Assembly (NCBI GenBank): GCA_021803215.1
Contig: JAJZLV010000075.1
Coordinates: 1-32,748, forward strand
Source: Actinomycetes bacterium
Lineage (GTDB): Bacteria > Actinomycetota > Acidimicrobiia > Acidimicrobiales > Bog-793
Direction: 5' to 3'
DNA: 32,748 bases
Notes under the pieces: model-generated
What the model saw: the letters and a program-made list of their open reading frames with translations, nothing else
Told to the model about the DNA's origin: nothing
Database searches by the model: none
Shown here: positions 8,110 through 16,102 of the stretch, in pieces
Numbering within the stretch: position 1 is the stretch's first letter
How the letters are laid out: the number at the start of each line of letters is the position of its first letter
Program-made: the position numbers and the translations under genes

Positions 8110-8188
8110 CCGCCCGACCCGCTGGCCAGCTCAGCCACGCCGGCCGGGTGGAGCCGCGTCCCAGCCCACCGCCGCCTCCGGAGGCCGG

Positions 8189-8212
8189 GGCCGGCTGGAG
8201 GCCTCGCCGGCC
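8189..8212. terminator. GC hairpin between convergent genes
   Basis: A perfect 7-bp stem GGCCGGC / GCCGGCC with a 10-nt loop that itself contains GAGGCCTC. A separate 12-bp palindrome, GCCTCCGGAGGC, lies just before it at 8174-8185. It sits between the converging glycosylase and AsnB-CofE stops, so a bidirectional terminator is plausible. No U-tract follows on either strand, as is usual in high-GC actinobacteria. Confidence 0.4.
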
Positions 8213-8216
8213 GCCA

Positions 8217-10898
8217 CTAGGCGCTCGGACGGGGCGTCCGTATCCGCCCGAGCCGGCGGATGAGAAGAACAGGGGTCTGCTCGCTTCCCTGGCCGAGCGG
8301 GTTGTCTCCAAAGAGCCAGGCGATCAGCTTTCGGTCGACACCCCGGCTCGCCCCGAGGACCGTAGCTCCCCTGTCGTTGGCGTCGACGATGGCGACCGAG
8401 ACGGCGTCGCCTGCTTCCTCGCTGAGTCGCTTGGCGAGGCGCTCGGCCACCCCATCTGGATCCTCGGGAGCGAGCTTGGCCTGGCTGTCGGAAGGCGGGA
8501 GGGTGCCGGCGGTCGGGCCGTCGATGGCCGCCACCCGGCCGCCCGCTACCCGATAGAAGTCGCCGTGACGCCCGACCAGACGGCCGAGAGCTCCGGCTGC
8601 GGCGGCCGCCAGAATCCGCTTTCGCCCCGCCTCGTCGATGGCGAGCTGCATCGTCTCGGGTATGCCCAGCCCAATGCCGGCCGGGCTGCGCGCGACGAAG
8701 CGGCTCAAGAGCTTCGCGAGCGGGCTCGGAGAGATCTCATCGAGGGGGAACGAGCGGCCCTGGGCGACGGCGACCGCTTTCTCGGAGATGGCGACGATGT
8801 CTCCCTGGGCAAGACCGAGGCGGCCGCCCGCCACGGCCAGCACCGACTCCTCGACGATCCTCTCTAGGTCGTCGCCGGGGGCGATCTTCGGGGTGCGCAC
8901 GGGCGCCCGGCCGTAGACCGAGCGGCCGTCGGGTCCGCAGCTGAAGACGTGACGGCCCGGATTGGCCTGCACGCTCACCCAGCTCGGTGCCTCGCCACCG
9001 CAGAGCGAAGCCGCCTCCAGGTCGGCGGCCGCCTGCAGGGAGCGCTGTGGTCGGCGGCCTTCGGGCGAGAGGGGGACAGGGCCGTGGAAGACCCGCAGCC
9101 AGGCCTCGACATTGAGCACCCGCCAGAAAAGGGGCGACTCCTCGAGCTCACCCTCGCAGACTGCTCGGAAGCCATGGGCGATCGAGGGCCCGTCCCAGTA
9201 GGGCCGGGAGCAGAAGGAAGGTGAGCGGAAGATGCCCTGCACCGTCGCCCGTTGCGAACGGAGCCAGCGGATCTCAGGAGTCGTGAAGCCGATCTTCTTC
9301 CGTCTAAGACGCACCTTCTCGGGTAGCACAGTCTTGAAGGCCTCTCGCAGGATGTAGCGACTCCAGCCGTGCCGGATTATGGCGTCCTCGGGCAGCCCGA
9401 GCACGAGCTCGACCAGCTCTTGATCCAAGAAGGGGGGTCGGCTCTCGATCGACCAGGCCATCGAGTTGCGGTCCTCGTACCGCAAGAGCGAGGGAAGCGA
9501 GTAGCGGCTCAGGTCCTGGGCGAGCCGCCCTTTCAGATTGTCCTGCAGCCGCTCGTCCGAGGCGCGGGCGGCCGCCGTCCGCTTGGTGTCGCCGAGGAGG
9601 GGGCGGCACAAGAGGGCCGGATCGACCCGCTTTCTCCGGTCGAGGAGCTTCTGGAGGACGAGCGGGCGCAGCACGTCGCCAGCCGCCTTCGACTCCCTGG
9701 CCAGCAGCTCGAGCTTGCGCTCAACCGCCAGCTGGCGGAGGTAGACGTAGTGATACGGCACGTAGCCGGCCAGGAGCTCGTCTCCTCCCTGCCCGTCCAA
9801 AAGGACCTTCGCCTGGCCGTGGGCGAGCTGCATCACCCGGTACTGGGCGTAAGGGCCGGAAGAGATCATCGGCTCGTCCTGATGCCACACCAGCTGGGGC
9901 AGGTCCTCGAACAGCTCCGGCGCCTTCGGGCGGACATAGGAGCTGCCGGCCCCCGAGAGGTCCAAGACCGACTCTATGTAGGCCTGCTCGTCGATCGGAT
10001 CCCCGTCGAAGACAGCCGAGAAGGTGGCGAGCCGTTCGCCCATCGAGGAGGCGTCGGGCACCTTGTCCGCCAACAGCTCGGACATCACACAGACGATGGA
10101 GGAGGAGTCGAGGCCGCCCGACAGACAGGTCCCGACGGTGACGTCAGCCACGAGCCGCCGTTCGACAGAGCGGGTGAATGCCTGGCGGAACTCGGCCGGT
10201 TCACAGGAGCTCTCCCGGCGGAGCTGTGGCTCCCAATAGCGCCAGGTGGAGCGGGCAGATGCTCTCGGCTCATCGAGCGGCACCGTCACTACCGAAGCCG
10301 GCGGCACCTGGTAGACGGACTCGAAGAAGGTCTGCTCGTCGTGATCGTGCAGGCTCAACAGCAGGTAGTCGACGAGGCGCTGGTCGTTCACGACCGGGAC
10401 GAGGTCCGGGTCTGCCAGGAGAGCCTTAATCTCCGAGGCAAAGAGCAAGCGCTCATGCGTCTCGGCGAAGTAAAGCGGCTTTATCCCGAGGTGGTCACGG
10501 CACAAGACGAGCGCGCCTTTTCGCTCGTCCAAGATGGCAAAGGCCCACATGCCGTTGAAGCGCTCGACGCAGGCCGGCCCCCACTCCTCGTAGGCGGCCA
10601 GCACCACCTCTGTGTCGCAGTGGCTCTCGAAGCTGTGACCGGCCTCTTCCAGCTCGGCACGCAGCTGGCGAAAATTGTAGACCTCGCCGTTGTAGACGAG
10701 GTGGATGTCGCCGGTCTTGTTCGACCAGGGCTGGTGGCCATGCTCGAGGTCGATGATCGAGAGCCGCCGGTGGCCAAGGCTCGCAGCCGCCGTCTCGAGA
10801 AAGCCCTCGTCGTCCGGACCGCGGTGGAAGATCCGCTCGGTCATGGCGGCGAGAAGGCCGTGGTCTACCCGGCCGAGAAACCCGGCGATGCCGCACAT
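8217..10898 (-). CDS. Asparagine synthetase (AsnB) fused to CofE-like F420 gamma-glutamyl ligase domain
   Basis: An 893-aa two-enzyme fusion in one uninterrupted frame. Residues 1-610 form a complete class-II glutamine-hydrolysing asparagine synthetase: nucleophile Cys2 (MCGIAGF), RGPDDEG (26-32), YNGEVYN (69-75), PP-loop SGGLDSS (260-266), DGQGGDELLAGY (368-379) and SRPPFLD (486-492). Residues about 665-880 resemble CofE (PF01996-type): IAPGDDL, GDIVAISEKAVAVAQGR (699-715), LAPEDPDGVAERL (809-821), VDANDRG (838-844) and DNPLGQGSEQTP (865-876). AsnB uses ATP and glutamine to amidate a carboxylate. CofE adds glutamate to F420-0 with GTP. AsnB paralogues in mycobacteria and corynebacteria (LtsA) amidate cell-wall diaminopimelate, so free aspartate may not be the substrate. 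It starts 3 nt after the HAD-PlsC stop with SD AGGAG, in one operon. The normal AsnB length is about 600-650 aa. Confidence 0.85.
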   Translation of the reverse strand: MCGIAGFLGRVDHGLLAAMTERIFHRGPDDEGFLETAAASLGHRRLSIIDLEHGHQPWSNKTGDIHLVYNGEVYNFRQLRAELEEAGHSFESHCDTEVVLAAYEEWGPACVERFNGMWAFAILDERKGALVLCRDHLGIKPLYFAETHERLLFASEIKALLADPDLVPVVNDQRLVDYLLLSLHDHDEQTFFESVYQVPPASVVTVPLDEPRASARSTWRYWEPQLRRESSCEPAEFRQAFTRSVERRLVADVTVGTCLSGGLDSSSIVCVMSELLADKVPDASSMGERLATFSAVFDGDPIDEQAYIESVLDLSGAGSSYVRPKAPELFEDLPQLVWHQDEPMISSGPYAQYRVMQLAHGQAKVLLDGQGGDELLAGYVPYHYVYLRQLAVERKLELLARESKAAGDVLRPLVLQKLLDRRKRVDPALLCRPLLGDTKRTAAARASDERLQDNLKGRLAQDLSRYSLPSLLRYEDRNSMAWSIESRPPFLDQELVELVLGLPEDAIIRHGWSRYILREAFKTVLPEKVRLRRKKIGFTTPEIRWLRSQRATVQGIFRSPSFCSRPYWDGPSIAHGFRAVCEGELEESPLFWRVLNVEAWLRVFHGPVPLSPEGRRPQRSLQAAADLEAASLCGGEAPSWVSVQANPGRHVFSCGPDGRSVYGRAPVRTPKIAPGDDLERIVEESVLAVAGGRLGLAQGDIVAISEKAVAVAQGRSFPLDEISPSPLAKLLSRFVARSPAGIGLGIPETMQLAIDEAGRKRILAAAAAGALGRLVGRHGDFYRVAGGRVAAIDGPTAGTLPPSDSQAKLAPEDPDGVAERLAKRLSEEAGDAVSVAIVDANDRGATVLGASRGVDRKLIAWLFGDNPLGQGSEQTPVLLIRRLGRIRTPRPSA

Positions 10899-10901
10899 GG
10901 G

Positions 10902-12329
10902 CTAGCTCCTGTTCTCCGCCGAAACTCCGACGGCTCGTTCCTCGCCGACCCTTCCCGGCGGGTAGGTCGCAACCAACTCTTGCTCGCTCGGCCGGCGCCA
11001 TCGCCGCCCCTCGGGCGGAAGGAGGCTGGAGATTGCCTCCATGATCCGCTCGGTGTCTTCCTCGGCGTCGCTGGGTCCGAGGCCGAGGCCACCGACCGGG
11101 CCCCCGACTCGCACCGTCACGAGTGGCGGGTTGAAGAGCTGGGTCATGCGGGGCAGACGGTGTGAGCGAGGCCAGACCGCCTCGGTGTTCCAGAGGGCCA
11201 CCGGGATGACGGGTGCCTTGCTGCGCGCCGCCAGGCGGGCAGCTCCGGTCTTGCCTCGTAGGACCGGATCGAAAAACGCCCTGCCCCGCGGGATTGTCCC
11301 CTGCGGCAGCAGGGCGAGCCCCTCGCCCGCTCTCAGCACCCTCGCGGCCCGCTCGAGCGAGGCCGCCGCCTGCCCTGCCCGGTCGACCTCTATGCCGCCC
11401 AGCGCCCGCAGGACCTGGCCGATCAAGGGCGCCTCGAAGAGCTCCTTTTTGGCGAGGAATCGCACGGGGCGGCCCTTCCCGGCGATAAGGAGGGCGAGGG
11501 CGACCACGTCGAAATAGCTGCGGTGGTTTGCGACGAGGATGAAAGGCCCCTCGTCCGGCAGCCGCTCGACGCCTTCGAGGTCGAAGCGGGCATAGGGAAA
11601 GAGCTCCGGGCGAACGAGGTGCCGGCCGATGTCGAAGGCCTCGAGGCCGGCCAGCGTCAACACACCGGGCGGCACGTCCAGGTGAAGCACGGGCCAGCGG
11701 TGCACCAGGGCGACCGAGTGGAGGGCGAGATCGGGGTTGACCGCCCGGGGATGCCCGACCGAGTGAAGAAGGAGGAGGTCGTTCACCGAGTCCGAGTAGG
11801 CGAAGCTGGAGGCGAGATCGATCTCGTGGCTGGCCGCAAAGCGCCGCACGGCAGTGAGCTTCCCCAAGCCCCAGACGAAGCCCCCCTCGAGCCGCCCCGT
11901 GTAGCGCCCGTCCCGGCTGGCATATCGGGTCGCCACCACCTCGTCGATGCCGAGACGCCGGGCAAGCGGAGCCACCAGGTCATACGGTGTCGTCGTGGCG
12001 AGGAGGAGGAGGTCCCCAGCCTCCCGGTGCTCGCCCAGGACGCCGGGGGCGTAGGCCGCCAGCCGGCTCATCAGGAGCTCGGCTGCTTGCTCGCCCGCCT
12101 CTCTCACCCTCTCGACCGGCCAACCCCGCACCGCAAGGGCGGCCCCGCGGGCCAGCGCCATGCCGAACGGGTTCTCACCGAAAGCGTCGTAGGCGCGGTA
12201 CATGAGCGACTCGCCCGGGAGCGAGCCCCGCCTGAGCCCCACCCTTTTGAGAGCCTCGTTGAGCAGCGGCCCGCTTGCACCCTTCAAGAGGGTGCGATCG
12301 AGATCGAAGATGGCGGCTCGTCGTGGCAC
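10902..12329 (-). CDS. HAD-IB phosphatase / PlsC acyltransferase fusion
   Basis: A 475-aa fusion. The HAD half (about 1-215) has motif I FDLDRTLL (Asp9, Asp11), motif II Thr in LLATTTPYD, Lys157 and YSDSVNDLLLL. The PlsC half (from about 240) has NHRSYFD (H269-x4-D274) and PQGTIPRG (342-349), where most PlsC proteins have PEGT, so a Gln stands in place of Glu. Such fusions occur in actinobacteria (mycobacterial HAD/PlsC proteins are known) and are thought to act in phospholipid or glycolipid acylation at the membrane. The frame is open to 12521, but GTG 12329 puts the HAD motif at the expected place and lies 7 nt after a TATCTT hexamer. It is the first gene of an operon with AsnB-CofE, 3 nt downstream. 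Confidence 0.87.
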   Translation of the reverse strand: MPRRAAIFDLDRTLLKGASGPLLNEALKRVGLRRGSLPGESLMYRAYDAFGENPFGMALARGAALAVRGWPVERVREAGEQAAELLMSRLAAYAPGVLGEHREAGDLLLLATTTPYDLVAPLARRLGIDEVVATRYASRDGRYTGRLEGGFVWGLGKLTAVRRFAASHEIDLASSFAYSDSVNDLLLLHSVGHPRAVNPDLALHSVALVHRWPVLHLDVPPGVLTLAGLEAFDIGRHLVRPELFPYARFDLEGVERLPDEGPFILVANHRSYFDVVALALLIAGKGRPVRFLAKKELFEAPLIGQVLRALGGIEVDRAGQAAASLERAARVLRAGEGLALLPQGTIPRGRAFFDPVLRGKTGAARLAARSKAPVIPVALWNTEAVWPRSHRLPRMTQLFNPPLVTVRVGGPVGGLGLGPSDAEEDTERIMEAISSLLPPEGRRWRRPSEQELVATYPPGRVGEERAVGVSAENRS

Positions 12330-12336
12330 CCTCGCC

Positions 12337-12342
12337 AAGATA
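12337..12342 (-). promoter_or_regulatory. -10 hexamer of leaderless HAD-PlsC operon promoter
   Basis: TATCTT on the minus strand, then 7 nt (GGCGAGG), then GTG at 12329. Transcription would start at or next to the start codon. The hexamer argues against the longer frame reaching 12521. Confidence 0.5.
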
Positions 12343-12383
12343 GGCAGGCTCTCGGGCCCCGTCGGCAATTCGGGGCTGGACGC

Positions 12384-12425
12384 GAAGAAGGGACCGGCGG
12401 GGGGGGAGATACCGGTCCCTTCTTC
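12384..12425. repeat. Perfect 14-bp inverted repeat with G-rich loop
   Basis: The left arm GAAGAAGGGACCGG (12384-12397) pairs perfectly with CCGGTCCCTTCTTC (12412-12425) around a 14-nt G-rich loop. It lies about 40 bp upstream of the HAD-PlsC -10 hexamer and about 130 bp upstream of lysR. As RNA it would form a very stable hairpin, but if HAD-PlsC mRNA is leaderless the element acts as DNA, as an operator, or as the end of an upstream antisense transcript. Confidence 0.75.
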
Positions 12426-12440
12426 CAAGACTCTCCAGGG

Positions 12441-12463
12441 CCGGTGGGGGGGAGGTACCGGCG
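12441..12463. repeat. Imperfect second copy of the CCGG-G-run-CCGG element
   Basis: CCGGTGGGGGGGAGGTACCGGCG repeats the core of the hairpin at 12394-12416 (CCGGCGGGGGGGGAGATACCGGT) 47 bp downstream. Both have CCGG, a G-run, GAG/GGT, TACCGG. The long outer arms are missing from this copy. Together they look like a duplicated protein-binding element in the divergent HAD-PlsC / lysR spacer. Confidence 0.6.
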
Positions 12464-12503
12464 GATCCTGTGGTCTGTTTCGAGAGCCATTCTCCGCCAG
12501 CAC

Positions 12504-12544
12504 CTGATATCTGTCAAACACATCCTAGTGATATCAGCTATCAT
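12504..12544 (+). promoter_or_regulatory. lysR promoter with 8-bp inverted repeat
   Basis: CTGATATC (12504-12511) and GATATCAG (12530-12537) form a perfect inverted repeat with an 18-nt spacer. A TATCAT -10 hexamer (12539-12544) follows directly, 8 nt before the lysR ATG. This AT-rich patch stands out from the surrounding DNA. The layout suits autoregulation by the LysR protein and possibly control of the divergent operon. Confidence 0.55.
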
Positions 12545-12552
12545 GTTTTCCG

Positions 12553-13485
12553 ATGGACCTTCGCCAGCTTGGAGCCTTGGTCGCGATAGCCGACCACGGC
12601 TCCTTCTCGGCGGCCGCCGACGCCCTCTCGACGGTGCAGTCGAACGTCTCGGCCCATGTGAAGAAGCTGGAGGAGGAGCTCAACACCGCCCTGGTCGACA
12701 GGGCGAGCGGCGAGCTCACCGAGGCCGGCGAGCTCGTCGTAGCCCGGGCGAGGAGGGCCAGGGCCGAGCTCGACGCTCTCTTGTCCGACGTCTTCGCCCT
12801 CAATCACGAGGTCGTAGGTACGGTCCGGGTCGGCATCATCGGGACCACCGCCCGGTGGCTCGTGCCGCGTATCTTCGAGCTCCTGCCGAGCCGCTTCCCG
12901 GACCTCAAAGTGGTCTTCGTCGAGTCCACCACGACCAGCCTCGACACCCAGCTCTCCTCCGGGCAGGTGGACCTCGCGGTGCTCAACCTGCCCCGACGCC
13001 CCTCGCAGTGGTCCGTCACGCCGCTGTTCGAGGAAGAGCTCCTCTTAGTGCTCGACCCCTCCCACCCACTGGCCGCGCGGGAGGAGGTGAGCCTCGTCGA
13101 GCTCTCGTCTGTCCCTCTCCTCCTGCCCTGTCGCGGGACCGCCTTTCGCAGCGAGCTCGACGAGACGGCGCTCCCGCTCGGCGTAGAGCTCGTCGCCCGG
13201 GCCGAAGTCGACGGCACCCGGCTCATCACCTCGCTCGTCTTCGAGGGTTACGGGCCGGCGATCCTGCCGGCTGCAGCCGTCCCGTCCTTCCTCCGACCGA
13301 GCTGGGCGATGGTGCGGGTCCACGAGCTGCCGCCGCGGCACGTCGGAGTCGCCCAGAGGGCAAGGAGCCTTCCCTCGGCCGCCACCCGGGCGGTCCTCGA
13401 GCTCCTACGGGCGGTGGTGGCCGACGAGAGCCGCCTGCCGCGCGGTCTCAGCCGGATGGACCGCGAGCCGGCCCTTCATCTCTAA
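12553..13485 (+). CDS. LysR-family transcriptional regulator
   Basis: A 310-aa protein. The N-terminal winged HTH (1-60) reads MDLRQLGALVAIADHGSFSAAADALSTVQSNVSAHVKKLEEEL, the LysR signature. Residues about 88-290 form the periplasmic-binding-like effector domain (GTVRVGIIGTTARWLVPRIFELL onwards). It diverges from the HAD-PlsC/AsnB-CofE operon, the classic arrangement for a LysR activator and its target, and an inverted repeat lies in its promoter. The ATG start is only 8 nt from a TATCAT hexamer, so the mRNA is nearly leaderless. The stop overlaps the convergent GNAT gene by 4 nt. The effector is unknown. Confidence 0.92.
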   Translation: MDLRQLGALVAIADHGSFSAAADALSTVQSNVSAHVKKLEEELNTALVDRASGELTEAGELVVARARRARAELDALLSDVFALNHEVVGTVRVGIIGTTARWLVPRIFELLPSRFPDLKVVFVESTTTSLDTQLSSGQVDLAVLNLPRRPSQWSVTPLFEEELLLVLDPSHPLAAREEVSLVELSSVPLLLPCRGTAFRSELDETALPLGVELVARAEVDGTRLITSLVFEGYGPAILPAAAVPSFLRPSWAMVRVHELPPRHVGVAQRARSLPSAATRAVLELLRAVVADESRLPRGLSRMDREPALHL

Positions 13486-14120
13486 GGCTCGCGGAGGCTG
13501 GGCGGCCGCCGCATGCACCAGAGACGGGGCGAGCTCCCCTTCCGGCTGCCGACCTCGCCCGTCACCTCGAAGCGATGCCTGAGGTAAAACGAGATGTTCT
13601 CCTCGCGAGACGACTCCAGGTAGACGGGGAGTGCCTCCTCGTCTGCCCTGGCCAGCATCGGCCCGAGCAGAAGTGAGCCGAGACCTGTTCGCTGGCGGGG
13701 AGGATCGACGCCGATGCCGGCGAGGTAGAAGTGGGCCTCTTTCGGACGAATCCTGTAGAGCTGATCACTCAGAGCCACCGCCCGCCCGGTGTTCGCCCCT
13801 AGGATCGAAGCCACTCCGAACAGCTGCCCGATCGCGGCCGCGAAGCTCGGCTCCCGCCGCTTTGGCAGGAGCCAGAGCGACACACCGTCGAGGTCATCGG
13901 TGGTGAGGGCGAGGCCACCCATGCTGCCGATCCTTTTCAGCTGGAGACGGAAGTACCGCTCGAGGCGCCTCTTGCGACTGCGCTCGCTCGGGAAGAGATA
14001 GATGGTCACCGGGTCGTCGTAGAAGGCTGCCACGAGGACATCGGTGAGCCGGGAGATGTCCTTCGCCTCGACCGCCCGCACGCCCGGGCGCCCGGAGGTG
14101 TCCGGCCCTCTCTCGCTCAT
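13482..14120 (-). CDS. GNAT-family N-acetyltransferase
   Basis: A 212-aa GNAT protein. I took ATG 14120 (MSERGPDTSG), since the only start further up is a weak TTG at 14219 that would add a low-complexity leader. The acetyl-CoA motif A reads AGIGVDPPRQRTGLGSLLL with the Q/RxxGxG loop; motif B ends in YLESSREENISFYLRHRFEV. The subfamily is one of uncharacterised actinobacterial GNATs of about 210 aa, and the second GNAT at 16103 has the same layout. The substrate is unknown. It is convergent with lysR (stops overlap over CTAA) and divergent from the DsbA-like gene across 98 bp. Confidence 0.85.
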   Translation of the reverse strand: MSERGPDTSGRPGVRAVEAKDISRLTDVLVAAFYDDPVTIYLFPSERSRKRRLERYFRLQLKRIGSMGGLALTTDDLDGVSLWLLPKRREPSFAAAIGQLFGVASILGANTGRAVALSDQLYRIRPKEAHFYLAGIGVDPPRQRTGLGSLLLGPMLARADEEALPVYLESSREENISFYLRHRFEVTGEVGSRKGSSPRLWCMRRPPSLREP

Positions 14121-14218
14121 CTCGGCCAAGGCCCACCTGTCCTCTGCGCTGCAACACCCGCCCCTCGGCCAGTGCAGGCAGGCTACCCGGCGGCCCGAGG
14201 GGAACAGGGAGATCCGCA

Positions 14219-14866
14219 ATGACGTTGACCATCATGATGAGCACCACAACCTCTCCTGACGCCTCCCTACCCGCCTTCGAGGTCACCTGGGACTACCGGT
14301 GCCCCTTCGCCCGAAACGCCCACGAGCACCTGGTGGCGGCTCTAGAGGGCGGCGCACCCTTTTCGGTTTCCTTCCTCGGCTACTCCCTCAGCCAAGGACA
14401 TCTCGAAGAAGGGGAGGCTTCCGTCTGGGAAGAGCCCGGAAAGGACTCGGGCATCCTTGCCATGCAGGCCGGGATAGTGGTTCGCGACAAGATCCCCGAG
14501 AAGTTCCTCGCCGTCCACCGGAGCCTCTTCTCGCTCCGCCACGACGACGGCGGCGACCTGCGTGAGGGGGCCTCGATCAGAAGGGTCCTCGCCCACAACG
14601 GTGTCGACGACGACTTCGTCTTCGCCGAGATCGAGAGCGGCTGGCCGCTCAAGACATTCCAGCAGGAGCACGAGCGCGGCGTCTCGGACCACGAGGTCTG
14701 GGGAGTGCCCACCTTCATCGTCGGCGATCAGGCTGTCTTCGTTCGGGTGATGACGCGTCCGGAGGGCGACTCGGAGGCGGCTCGCTCCACCATCGAGCGG
14801 ATCGTTCACCTCGTCTCCGACATGCCGGAGCTGAACGAGTTCAAGCACACCTCGATCCCCCGTTAA
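14219..14866 (+). CDS. DsbA-family thioredoxin-fold protein (single-Cys CPFA)
   Basis: A 215-aa protein of the DsbA/FrnE-like group. The active-site region is WDYRCPFARNAHEHL with Cys28-Pro-Phe-Ala31, so the second cysteine of the usual CxxC is missing; the cis-Pro loop is GVPTF (162-166). A helical insertion lies between, as in DsbA. A single-Cys site suggests a thiol transferase, isomerase or mycothiol-dependent role rather than a classical disulfide oxidase. No signal peptide is visible, so it should be cytosolic. ATG 14219 has an SD (CAGGGAG) 7-8 nt upstream; ATG 14234 and 14237 are alternatives. It converges on recA. Confidence 0.85.
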   Translation: MTLTIMMSTTTSPDASLPAFEVTWDYRCPFARNAHEHLVAALEGGAPFSVSFLGYSLSQGHLEEGEASVWEEPGKDSGILAMQAGIVVRDKIPEKFLAVHRSLFSLRHDDGGDLREGASIRRVLAHNGVDDDFVFAEIESGWPLKTFQQEHERGVSDHEVWGVPTFIVGDQAVFVRVMTRPEGDSEAARSTIERIVHLVSDMPELNEFKHTSIPR

Positions 14867-14875
14867 GGGGTACCG

Positions 14876-14893
14876 TTCGCAACAATCTGCGAA
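14876..14893. terminator. Small hairpin between convergent dsbA-like and recA genes
   Basis: TTCGCA-acaatc-TGCGAA, a perfect 6-bp stem in the 38-bp spacer between two convergent stops. It is short and lacks a U-tract, so its role as a bidirectional terminator is tentative. Confidence 0.3.
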
Positions 14894-14904
14894 TCGCCAA
14901 CCGT

Positions 14905-15957
<1,053 letters not shown>

Positions 15958-16054
15958 CGCCCGATCTCCTTGTCTCTATCTCTCTCACCTGTATCCCGAC
16001 TGGCTCGGGGACGATACGGCGAGGGTGTAACAGTGCTGGGTCTCGACTTACGAC

Positions 16055-16060
16055 AGTGTA
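16055..16060 (-). promoter_or_regulatory. -10 hexamer of the recA promoter
   Basis: TACACT on the minus strand, about 100 nt upstream of the recA ATG and 4 nt downstream of the LexA box on that strand. The box therefore falls between the -35 and -10 regions, where LexA would block RNA polymerase. Confidence 0.45.
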
Positions 16061-16063
16061 GTT

Positions 16064-16079
16064 CCGAACACTCGTTCGG
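16064..16079. promoter_or_regulatory. LexA-binding SOS box
   Basis: CCGAAC-ACTC-GTTCGG, a perfect 6-bp dyad that matches the actinobacterial/Gram-positive SOS consensus CGAAC-N4-GTTCG. It lies between divergent recA and a GNAT gene, 107 bp from the recA start and 24 bp from the GNAT start, and can control both. Confidence 0.88.
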
Positions 16080-16090
16080 TGGTGAACCGC

Positions 16091-16096
16091 TACCAT
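16091..16096 (+). promoter_or_regulatory. -10 hexamer of leaderless GNAT promoter
   Basis: TACCAT, then 6 nt, then GTG 16103. The -35 position falls inside the LexA box, so the gene should be repressed by LexA. Confidence 0.5.
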
Positions 16097-16102
16097 GCTC
16101 CC

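Noticed and set aside
8174-8185. GCCTCCGGAGGC palindrome as a separate element
   Set aside because: It has no loop, is isolated and GC-only; such short palindromes are expected in this base composition. I mention it only beside the neighbouring hairpin.
9369-11165. 598-aa plus-strand open frame
   Set aside because: It lies antisense to AsnB-CofE and HAD-PlsC, whose motifs are intact; its translation has no recognisable motif and reflects high-GC codon shadowing.
12394-12463. Possible G-quadruplex in the G-runs
   Set aside because: There are only two long G-runs 47 bp apart, each flanked by complementary C-containing arms, so hairpin pairing explains the sequence better.
12330-12521. N-terminal extension of HAD-PlsC to 12521
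   Set aside because: The added residues are Pro-rich, would translate the hairpin region, and are out of keeping with the HAD fold starting at GTG 12329 after a TATCTT hexamer.
11523-13676. 717-aa plus-strand open frame
   Set aside because: It crosses antisense HAD-PlsC, the promoter hairpins and then lysR in another frame; the composition is Arg/Pro-rich shadow coding.
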